This document shows positions 48,801-60,800 of a stretch of 64,000 nucleotides of DNA, in pieces. The translations under genes were made by a program, and so were the position numbers. Source of the DNA: Aptenodytes patagonicus (Eukaryota > Chordata > Aves > Sphenisciformes > Spheniscidae); assembly GCF_965638725.1 (NCBI RefSeq), contig NC_134949.1, positions 127,036,294-127,100,293 of the forward strand, read 5' to 3'. The number at the start of each line of letters is the position of its first letter. Position 1 is the stretch's first letter. Under the pieces are notes generated by a model, which saw only the letters and a list, made by a program, of their open reading frames with translations, had not been told where the DNA came from and made no database searches.

Positions 48801-51800
48801 TCAGTTCCTGCTTGCAGCAACAAGTTTTTTTCCTCTAACATTTGTCAGTTTATCCAATGCTATGTTCAAGGTTTATTATATAGTTTAATATTATTTTTTT
48901 ATAAACTTGTTTGTAAGCAATGGAGTTAGGATTCAGTGTGAGATCAAGCATCGTTAATTTACATGCAAGCTACCTTACTAAATGCTAAGCCAGTCTAAGC
49001 AACAAGTAGCATTTTTTAAATTAATAATAGGATTCCCCACCTCACAGCTAGTTGCTTACTAGTCCTCAATGATCCAATAAAGCTAGAAGGCAAAGTATTT
49101 TAAAATAAAACCATTCTTCCCTCCAAAAGAAATGCCTTGCAACATTACTGCAGACATGGATTCGATGGCTATCACGTCACGTTGTTTCAGCAAAGCACTC
49201 TCATTAGCTACTTTTGAACACAAAGATAAAACACTTTGCCTCTGAAACTCCCTGAGCCACTTATTTTCAGAAGGCTATATGTGGTAAAGTAATTTTGTAG
49301 GTTTGCCTCAATCTTAATTCTCCCTTCCTCACTCAAATCCTGTAGTATAGATACTACCCTGAATTCCTGCTAACAGGTACTCTAGGCCAAAACCAAGATT
49401 TCCAGTATCTAAGCTTTGAATGCTGTGATGAAAGTGGCTGCCTTCCTGGGCTTATGTACAGACACAAAGTTGCACATTATTACTCCAACACAAAGAACAA
49501 CTTGCTGATGTCTTCTGCACAGAAAAAAACCCTTGAGTTGTCAGGTCTGTCCCTAGGACCTCGGTGCTTCCATGGGTTGTGCTCCCAGTTCAGCAACCGG
49601 GAATCCCACTAACAAGATCAAACCAGACCTACATGGACAGCAAAGAATCTCTTGAGAGATCCCCAGGAATGGCTCCCAACTGCTGGGAGAGGCCGAGCAC
49701 AACATACTTCGACTAACCAAAACCAGAACAAAACACAAGGGAGGAAAGACAGAACTTTTCAATTCAGCTTCAGCCTGGATACAAATTCCGCAGTGGATTT
49801 GCCTCAAGAGTCATGCATGGCTACAGGCTTCCCAGTCACCTAACAACTGGGAGACAGCGGTGGTCTTCAGAGAAAGAAGCGTTTTTAGAGATTTACATGA
49901 AAAACACACCCAGCAGGATGGGTGGTAAGATGAACAACTCTTAAACGACCCAACAGATTAGCAGCTGGCTTAATATGATGTATGCAGCAGGGGCAAGAAC
50001 AAGTGCTGTTTCACTGCTAAGAGGTCGTATGCCAATTCACGTGACAAGAAAGAACAAAACCGGAGACCAAGTACTACCGGAACCACTGCTCACATCAGAT
50101 TAGCATCCCAAATCACAGTAGTACCCCAAACACATATGTACGACACCACTTATGTACAGGCTGCAAGCTAAGAGGAGCTCCTGGGGTATTCAGTTTTCAC
50201 ATAGGACATTTTAATTTTGGACGCTGCCCAGCTTCAGAACAACCCAAAGGAGCAAGCCCAGTGTTTTGGCTCCACAGGGCAGTACTATTGCAGGTGACTG
50301 GTTACAAATGTTACAAAGCTTCTTTTTGCTCAGTTACAAAGCTTCTTTTTGCTCAGATAAATTGCAGCTTTAACACTTTAAATTCTAAGTATTTTTAAAA
50401 ATGGGTCAATTTTTAGATCTTTCCAGTGTTACAAGGTATTTTCTGGCTAAGAGACTAAGACACCTGTGTTTTTGGAAAAATTTTGAAGTGAAGGCTTTGT
50501 CCAGTGTGCAGAACTTGTATTTGGGAAGAATAGCAAACAGCTTCTTTCGGTCACTGCTTGGCACTTTTTAGAAATGCACACAAGACACAGGAATGGATTT
50601 CAGGGATTTTCTTCCTTTCCTGAAATCCCAGGCTATTGTAACAGCTTCTAGGTCTCACATAACTTCCAAACCCACCGACAGAAGGCAGGCACTCCTAGCA
50701 AAATGCAACAAAGACATTTGGGAGTCACAAGGATCGGGAGGATAGCAAAAGCACTAACACACATGGGTGTACCTGGTCAGCTTTGGTTGTCTCAGGCCCA
50801 CAGATGTTACTTAGATGACAGCAGTACAATTCTTCCCCGCTTTTGTACTCCCAAAGTCTCAGTGTCGAGTCCTGGACAGATGGAAGCAGACACAAGTCTA
50901 TTACTAACAACACCTCAGGCAAAGAGAGGCCACTCGTGGCCTTCAGCTAAATCCCATTTCCCTGAAGAGCTTCCCACAGAAGCTGCTAAATAGTCACTTA
51001 GTTAAGACCTCAAATTGCAGGTAAAGCATTTTAATTAACATAATCTTTCCCCTCCATTCTAAATTATTCAATCATGCTAACTTTACTCCTCCTTTTGAAG
51101 TGGAAATTGGGTAGCTGGAGGAGTGCATTTCAAGTCTGTCTCAAATAGCACAGTAATACATGTGCTCAGCATTTTAATGTAAATTCTTTCAGGTTGCCCT
51201 TCTCCGCCCCTACTCTTGTTATCACCCAAATTCTCATTTGATTTAGTAACCTCCCGGAGAGAAGCTAAACACCTCTCTGGAAAAATAGAGTCATCAAAGA
51301 GCATTTGCTAAGAATGAAATACAGCTGCACACAGCATTAACGCTAAAGTTGCTTACAGAATTAGAGGAACAAGAGACAAGAGCCTTAGGGAAGCAAGAGC
51401 AGCAGCTGAAACCAAATGCTAAGAATTACTACAATCTTCACATCTTCACAGAAAACGTTATTTGTTTCCTATGCAGTTTTGGTAGTCTGGGAAACAAAGA
51501 ATATTGTTTCCCTTCTTTTAGACCAACTCCACCTATTCACTCTGTACAGGTCTGGCATGACAGCATGATGCCATCAATTTAAGAAAAGGGCTGGGGGGAA
51601 GGGAAAGGAAGGAACACTCACTTCTTCAATCCTTGTCCAAGCATTGTGTAGCACTGCACTGCAATCTCTACACAACTTGCACTGGACGTACTATGAGGAC
51701 ATACAGACAAGGACGTAATTCAGAACAAGTCTCACAGGGGAAAGCAAGTGGGAGGGTGTAGCAGGAACAATTTTCTCATCTTAAAAGCTCTAAAAAAATC

Positions 51801-54800
51801 TGTGATTCTAAGGCCATTCATTCTCAAGACACGCATTATCATGGTAGGCTGGCATAATAGCCATTCACTTCAAAGTTGTTTAAAGTTTGTCTGTGCTCCA
51901 AAGCAAAAGTTAATGATGAAGAAATACTGAGGACTTTGTGATTTCTCCATCCCAAAGATCTTAATAAGAAGCTAGCCTTGCTATAAACACAGTAAACTGT
52001 TCTTACGTGATCTAGCAATAGAATGGCTGAACACTGAACAGAAAGCTGAGAAAGGGGGGGAAGGAGGGAGTGAGAGGGCGTGCTGTAAACCATGAGAGAT
52101 TATTCCAAGTATCCCAAGGAACTTGGGGGAAACACAAGCAAACAATTGTTTTAAAGTCCAAATTTTCAAGAAAAATACTTTTTTGAAGAAATTGCTATAC
52201 ATACCCCAGAAGCTGACAACAGCAGATCAGGATAGTTGGGTATTACAAGTATTTTGCTTACAAACCTAAAGGGAAAGTAGTCAGAAGTTGAACTCTTTTG
52301 CATGACACTGGTCTTTAAACACACACAGTAAGAGAAAACACCAATTTTAAAGAGAACCTTACAATAAACAAACAAACATTCTCCACATCAAGCTAATTAG
52401 GAGGAAGAAAAAAATATATCTACAGTACTTAATATAGTATATATCTACACAAACTACTGACTTCCTACTTAATAGAAAAATATATTTCCCCATCTGCACT
52501 CAGGGAATTCTATTGACTTCCTCCCGACTGAAAACATTGCCATTAAGACCAAAAAATGCCAATGGAGACAGATTTACTCAGGTAGCACGTTCCCCTTTCT
52601 CAATTCATGATGCACGTTAAAAACATGCATCAACAGATGCTTTTAAAACACAACAACAGTGATGACTCAGCTTTCAGAGTACCACATCTCTCCCATCACA
52701 GTTGGGGATCATTCAAAAGCAACCTTTACAAAATTTTAAAACAAGCATGTGGCAATTTATCACCAGTGTCTACATTCAGCCAGAAACGTTGTTTTTCAGA
52801 AGTATGTAATACCGCTGTGTCTACCATGACTTGCCTTTGCTGAGTAATGAGGACCTGAACTTCTGGAGTTCATTATTATCTTGGAGCTCAGCAACTTAAA
52901 ACATAGTGACCTGAGCAGAACGATACCTGAGCGGGACAGTATTGCTTTTGAAAACGGGCATAATTTTAAGGCCATTTAAAAAAGAAAGAGAAAAAAATAG
53001 AAGGAAGAAATTTGTCACTGTAATACAAACTTCCATGACAAAGCAGTAATGGTAGGTGCATGCAGGCATAATAGATCCAGCAAGAGTCACCATGCACCCC
53101 ATTGAAAGAAGAAAATCCAGGAGCGTGAAACAAGACAACAATTATAGCTCCTTTATGTAATCCTTTGCTTATTCATTGCTAATTTAAATATTGAATTTTT
53201 AAATCTGTTTCAATCAATTTACACTAAGTGCCTTTCCTCCCTGCAGCCACTAATGAACTCTTTGTGCAGACACAACAGCTCCCGTTTAAATGTGTCTTTC
53301 TGACCATCAAGTTCTATTCATTAGAAAGTACAACTGTGTACTTTCTGTAGAAAGTACAACTCACTGTACTGTAGAAAGTACAACTCACCTACTGTGAGTA
53401 GGTGGAAACACCAGACATGGCTGTGTAAATATGCTATAGACACTGACCTGATCAAAGACTACTTAGATCTTTAACATGAGTAGTCTCTTGCTTTTATACT
53501 ATGCCAATTTTACACAGGTTAAACTACCAAATGATGTTATTAAAATCAGACTGATAGTCCAAATTAATCTGTGTCCTAAGTGCTCTAATTAAACACCTTG
53601 GTGGGCAAGTTTAGATAGGTTGCTACCCGTATCTCAAGCTCCCCAGTCACACTGTCTTTCTTTAACTCTTGCTTCTGACATAGTGAGTTGACTGCACCAT
53701 GTTGCATCATCTTATGGATAAACGTGCCTGGAAGGGTGTCATTATCACCAAGCAACTCAGCGGCCAGACAAGCAGAATTACATGCATTCTCCGCCCTAAG
53801 CAGGGTCATGTCTTCTCTGCTAGCTTGTCACTGTGGACTTCAAAATGTAGCAGTGGCCACACAAAAAAACCCTTTTGCACAACCCCCCTACTCTACTCAA
53901 AAACTCTTAACAACTGACAACAACAAAAAACCTCCAAAAGCCCACAAAACCACATAGAGGTGGAAGGCAAAGTCAAGAGACTTTGAAAATACCACAACTG
54001 ATAGACATTTTAAGCAGCAAAATGTAGAGGGAAAGTCTTTTAAAAGTCTTTTTGCCATTTGAGTTTTCTTCATGGGAAAACAACTACTGAGAAGAAAAGG
54101 GAAAGTACAGTCCCTCCTGTAGGCTGAAAAGGAAGTCCTGATAAACTGGCTAGAAGACAACCCCTGTTCCTATACCAAAAGAACTACCGGTCTCCTAGCA
54201 AGTCAGAGCACATCTGAATCACATCAGTATAGCTAGCAGGTTGCTTTGCTGCCTTCCACTCTTCAGATCACTGTAATTAGAAGGACCTTCACTTCAGGAT
54301 GGAGGAGAAAGGAAAGGAAGGGAAGGGAAAGATCACCCTTCCTGGTTTCATGCAGAGTGAACCCTGCATTTTACTAGACTTAGTAACACAGCAGCACATC
54401 ATCTTTCTACAGGGATATCCCCTATGATCCACCTTCCACAGATCCTTCTACTTGCCTAAGTGTTCTTGCCCATAGCAATAGAACCAACCTCAAGAAAAAC
54501 ACCAAGTCCCTTTTCTCAGCTACTAGAAAGGCCAGGTAACTATATTAAGAAGCGTGATTCCTTGAATCTATTTTATGGGACCATTTTGCAGCCTCTAGCT
54601 CACTGCAGTCTAGTGTCCAGGCAGAAAGAGTGCTCTGTCCTTCCCATTGATACAGACGGGGTTTTTTTGTATTACCACAGAACCTCCAAGTCTGAGCTCT
54701 GCACTGAGATGCCATTAGATTAGCGTCTGTTCAAACCGCAAAGACTTCCCAAGACTTCCCTTCTTAAGACTAAGGCAGGCTCCATCCTGAACTAACAATC

Positions 54801-57800
54801 TCCAGGCTCCGGAGTCTCTTGTGGCCAGCAGATCAACGGAGGTAATTTTGCCCCTCTACTCTGCTCTGGGGAGACCCCACCTAGAGTACTGCATCCAGCT
54901 CTGGAGCCCTCAGTACAAGAAAGCACGGACCTCTTGGAGTGGGTCCAGAAGAGGGCCACAAAAACGATCAGGGGGATGGAACACCTCTCCTATGAGGAAA
55001 GGCTGAGAGAGTTGGGGTTGTTCAGCCTGGAGAAGAGAAGGCTCCGAGCAGACCTTATTGCGGCCTTTCAGTACTTAAAAGGGGTTTATAAGAAAGATGG
55101 GGACAGACTTTTTAATAGGGCCTGTCGCGATAGGACAAGGGGGAATGGTTTTAAACTAAAAGAGGGTAGATTCAGACTAGACATAAGGAAGAAATTTTTT
55201 ACGTTGAGGGTGGTGAAGCACTGGAACAGGTTGCCCAGAGAGGTAGTGGATGCCCCATCCCTGGAAACATTCCAGGTCAGGCTGGACGGGGCTCTGAGCA
55301 ACCTGATCGAGTTGAAGACGTCCCTGCTCATGGCAGGGGGGTTGGATCAGATGACCTTTAAAAGTCCCTTCCAACCCAAACCATTCTATGATTCTAACAT
55401 AGACCTAGCTGTTGTTCAATATGATTTGAGGAGACAATCATTTCACCCACTGAGGCACAGTGAAGAGCTGCACACAATAACTTTTGCACACAATGAACTT
55501 ACTCTTTGTGTCCCAGACAGTAGGATACAATATTATAAGGAGCCTTTGCCAAGCTGACTCTGATCTTCTCATCTCTGTCTGCAGTTAGGATATACCGGTC
55601 ATCAGGACTCAGTGCCTGTTGGTAAAGGGAGAGTTTTGGTGCCCAGTAGTTCAGTGCTTGTTTTAATATAATTCTTCCTAACCAGGTGTCCTGGTTTCAG
55701 CAGGGATAGAGTTAATTTCCTTCCTAGTAGCTGGTACAGCGCTGTGTTTTGGATTTAGGAGGAGAACAAAGTTGATAACACACCCATGTTTTAGTTGTTG
55801 CTGAGCAGTGCTTACACTAGTCAAGGACTTTCCAGCTTCCCATGCTCTGCCGACTGAGAAGGCTGGAGGGGCACAAGAAGCTGGGAGGGGGCACAGCCAG
55901 GACAGCTGACCCAAACTGGCCCCAGGGACATTCCATACCATGTGACGTCACGCTCAGTACATAAACTGGGGAAAGCTGGCCGGGGGGGCCGCTGCTCGGG
56001 GACTGGCTGGGCATTGGTCGGCGGGTGGTGAGCAACTGCATCGTGCATCACTTGCTTTGTGTATTATTGTTATTATTACATTATTATTATTATTGCTATT
56101 ATTATTTTATTTCAATTATTAAACTGTTTTTATCTCAACATACAAGTTTTTCTCACTTCTACTCTTCCAATTCTCTCCCCCATCCCACTGGGGGGCCAGG
56201 GGGGGAGGAGTGAGCAAGCGGCTGTGTGGTACTCAGTTGCCGACTGAGGTTAAACCACAACACCAGGAGAAAAAAGGTAAGCGGTAAACTATCTGTTTCT
56301 CCTGACTCTGAATGGCAGGTGCAAACATTAAGCCACGCTTTTCCACCGACACTGGAAGCATAAATCTTTATGACAGTAACTTTCCCACTCACTAAGACAA
56401 GTGACACTGACTACTGGGTCCAGTGAAAGCCACTGAGCTCCAACAGTCCAGGCGGAAGTCCCACTGCATCTTAAAAAGAAAGAAGAGCTTCACATTGAAG
56501 AGCTCAACTGACATGACAGACTGGGTGAATTCCCACATACATTGCATCAAGTCTTCTGTGGCTGTAACATGGTGTTAGAGTGTGTCCAGAGAAGGGCAAC
56601 GAGGCTGGTGAGGGGTCTGGAGCACAAGTCTTATGAGGAGCGGCTGAGGGAACTGGGCTTGTTTAGCCTGGAGAAAAGGAGGCTGAGGGGAGACCTCATC
56701 GCACTCTACAACTACCTGAAAGGAGGTTGTAGTGAGGTGGGTGTCGGCCTCTTCTCCCAAGTAACAAGTGATAGGAGGAGAGGAAATGGCCTCAAGTTGC
56801 ATGAGGGGAGGTTTAGATTGGACATGAGGAAAAACTTCTTTACTGAAAGAGTGGTTAAACATTGGAACAGGCTGCCCAGGGAAGTGGTTGAGTCCCCATC
56901 CCTGGAGGTATTTAAAAGACATGTAGATGTGGCGCTTAGGGACATGGTTTAGTGGGCATGGTGGTGTTGGGTCGACGGTTGGACTCAATGATCTTAGAGG
57001 TCTTTTCCAACCTTAATGATTCTATGATTCTATGAAGACTTTTTGAACGCTCACGCTCCCAGAATAGATAACCCTTTGGTAAGCTCGTTTCCTTACCAAA
57101 CTCTGCAGACACAAACTCAGTAGAAGAAATCCAGATCACCTACTTCATTTATATAAAAAAAGAACTCCCAAATTTGGGACAAGAGCAACAATGAAAGACC
57201 CAAACACAAGGAAGAATGCAGGTTTGTACACTAACTACACGGAGGCACATACTTACCACATCCAATAGCAGAGACAAGTGACCCAGCTCAAGTTTTCCAT
57301 CTGCTTGGGGTTCTGTTATTGAGTAAGAATAGACATCACCAGACTTGTCTGCAACCAGAATCTTATCCTCTGCAGCTGTAATAATCAGGGAAGTGCATCT
57401 CCTGTTCACGAACCTGAAAGAAAAATGGCACAGTTTGAACAGCTCTGGATGGCAGCTTCAGCAAGTCTGGATTCAGACCCAGTTAAACAGACAAAGAGAC
57501 TGGACAAAAAGCTCTCAGATGCAATATTCTTGAAATGGCAGCAATGAGAATAATGTTAAGGGAGGGTATGGGGCTGAAATAGCACTTTTGAGGCCTATTA
57601 AATGACTAAACTATGTAATAGCAAACACCGGGGCGAGGGGGAGAAAAAAAGGAGAGGCCATTAAAGCTGCATGCCTGCATTTTGCTTAGGTACTTTCTCA
57701 ACTGAGCATTTTGCCTAGGCAGCCTGCCGGTACTCTGAGGAAAGCTGGTAGACTTTCTTGCACTCTCTATAATAAAAATACAAGTTAAACACGTAGAAAA

Positions 57801-60800
57801 GAGAAGACAAGGTAGGAGTTAGCCTAGTAAAAGTCCTTTGCAGCAACACATCTAAAAACTGTGTTGAAACTACTTCTCCAGTTGCCACTTCATACTGCAA
57901 AAGGAAGCCCTTCCCTGTGAGCCTCAAGGACTCTTCCTCTTTGCATCCAGAGTCAGAGCCACAGCCTCAGGGTACCTTGTCCAGGCAAAGCCCTGAACTT
58001 GAACTCTGACTTTCCCTCATTACCTGCCAGTATCTTATAGTTCCAGTTGCCAGTGCAGCAGGTAACGGTTTTCTTACAACTTTTCAGATAAATGTAAGGA
58101 CCATATCTGCCAGAAAACAAGTTTTAAAAAAGGTTTAATCACTTAGTCTGAAGACTGCTTCTGCAACTTAACAGCTATTGTTATTACTGCTATTCTTTTC
58201 TTTTCGTAACACCTCTTTTCCAAACCCCTCTATGTCCTGTGTGTTAACATAGGACTGCGGACACCAAGGATCATAGAGAATGGGCATTTCTATTCACCTA
58301 CTCTGAAATTTGGTGACCGTCTGGAGGCAAAAGAATAATATACTGTACTTCAGGTAGGAAGACAGAAATTCTAATACTTTTTAGTGACTGTTTAAAGAAA
58401 CACCGTTACAATGGGAAAACGTATAGGACAAGAAAGCCTATTAATACATTGCAGGCTCAGGCAGCACAGTTTCAAAATAGGTTACCTTGCCAACAAGAAA
58501 AAGTCTTACTCCAAGTTCATTGTACTGCCTTTGATCCTAAACACAAATATTCAAAAGTTACCCTTGTCTGAAATGAGCCAACTAGCACCGCGTGAAACCT
58601 TTTATACAGCTTGCCACAAAACACCGGCGCAAGTTACATAGCTCAACTTTGGCATTCTTTTTTTCACGCAGAGACCCTTTTGCCCGTATTCCCAGTTTCC
58701 TAATAGGAGGTAGTGACGTTCCCAAAAAATCCAGCTGTGGTCCTAGTTGATCTTTTAGCAGAAAACCGAAACATCAAACAATTATCCAATGGCATATTAT
58801 GGGCAAGACATACAGGGCAGGGCAGCAGGGAAGACAGAACACAGAATGAACAGAATTTGCCATTTCTGGTTTTGTCGGCGATTACTCACTACAACATCGG
58901 TTAACCCACCAAAGGTCCATTTTGCAACCAGGGCCTCACATTTGTCAGAGACCACCAGAAGCAGAGACATGACATGCTGAGGTACTTTCTCAGGAAGTCC
59001 TTCATGGTCCTTTTTTTTACAGACAATTGTCACAAGCAGCAGCAGCAAACTTGTAACTGGAGGACCTCTGGTGGACAGCTATAGACTGTTTTCTCAAGAG
59101 AACCGTACTACAGAAGGGAAACAGTTGGCAGCATCTCTAAAGATATGCTTTTAAGAGAGTTCACAAACTCCCCAAAACATCTTCTCCTCGAAATCAACAG
59201 AAACGGACAGTGCACTCACTAAACTGCTCAGTATCACTCTTACAGGCCCAACCTTAGCGTTCACTAGGAGTGGGTAAAGTTTCAGTTCTTAAAGATGCAA
59301 ATACCGTCTCTTGGAATAAGAAAAGAGATTATCCTTTCCTTGGCCAATGCTATAAACATCTGCACTCCCATTTGTGGGGCATACCACGCATCACTTCTTG
59401 ACAAATATCTTTGAATTCCCAAGAACATTAAATTTGCTTGAGCAAGTACAAGGGAAAAAAAAAAAGAGGAAGCTTAGTGATAACAAATGGCAACATACCA
59501 AGTACTACTATTTTGTAACTCTAAATTAATCAGCCATAACTCCATAACAAAGTGACATGCAATATCCTGCTTCCTTACCTGACGCTAACACATTCCCAGG
59601 AAGGCTTCGTATGGAACAGAATCAGATGTTTGCTGTCATCTGTCAAGGCAAAATAATCTCCTGATGGGGAGAAGGCAAAAGCTAGGATGTCATCACTTCC
59701 TTTATCTGTCGGTTTTCCATCCTGCCTAACGGAGAGAAGGGGAACAACAGTTCACAACCTGACAGTTACTGAAATCCTTAAGAAGAGAAGGTTGTTCTCA
59801 CACCACCAAGAAGGAGCATGAAAAACAAAGTACAACGCTAAAGGTTTTATTTGTGCTTAAAATGTTGAGCCAACTTGAACATTAATGCAAAGAAAAAAGC
59901 CAAGAAAAAGGAAACTGATATAAGGTCTAAGCTTGTATCATTGCCTGCTTAAAAAAAAACCCACTAGGGTTCGTGCTAGCAGATCTTGATACAAATTTAG
60001 GAGAAAACAGTAAAATTGGCTACAGGTAAAACAATGTCCACTGGTTGAATTTAAACTAAGAAAAAGACTTTTTCGGGGTTTGAAATCTTATGACTTAGAG
60101 AATAGACCTGAAGGAGGAGTTATGTAACTGGTCTGTGGTTTTTTTTTTTTTTCCTAACTGTCTTAGATGGTCTAATAAAAAATGCAGCATTTTTCTGTAA
60201 ATGTCTTGACCGAGAAGAATCATACAGAATCATTGATTATACTACTGGTGTTTCTCTAAAAAAGAAAAAGGTGTACAGCCTCCCCTCTGGGATGAAAAAG
60301 AAACAAAAAAATACATACACATATATCCGTCAGGGTTAGCAAAAACAACCTAGCCATCACCTGATCAAGGAGTCATCCCATGACTTGCTTTTATTTTCTT
60401 CACTTCCACATAACCTCAGGAGGAGATGCACCCTCTGGGAAAACAGCAGATTGCCTAAGCAGATTTTCTCACCCTTTATTTCCTAAGGTCGTCTTCTCCG
60501 CATTGATGCAATCGTACACGAACAGACTATCATCACTGCAAATGAAAAACAACAGACTAAAACCACTGGAACTAGAACAACCACAAGCTTAACTATGAAG
60601 AGTGTCAACTCTTTTGTAACATGCTATTATTTCGCGGTTATTTGCGCAACTGACCCCTATCTCGAGGAACCACCCCTGTGAAATTGGGCTCCCAAAGTGC
60701 TACGGATGCAGTATAAGTTTAAAACCTCGGACTGTACACACGTGCCAAAAAAAAGAAATTGTCATCTGCTGGCAAAGTAACCCTGCCATTTCAGTTTTGT

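Noticed and set aside
60200-60245. CAGAATCAT pieces considered as a reversed CR1 end
   Set aside because: No CR1 body sequence next to it; too short to support.
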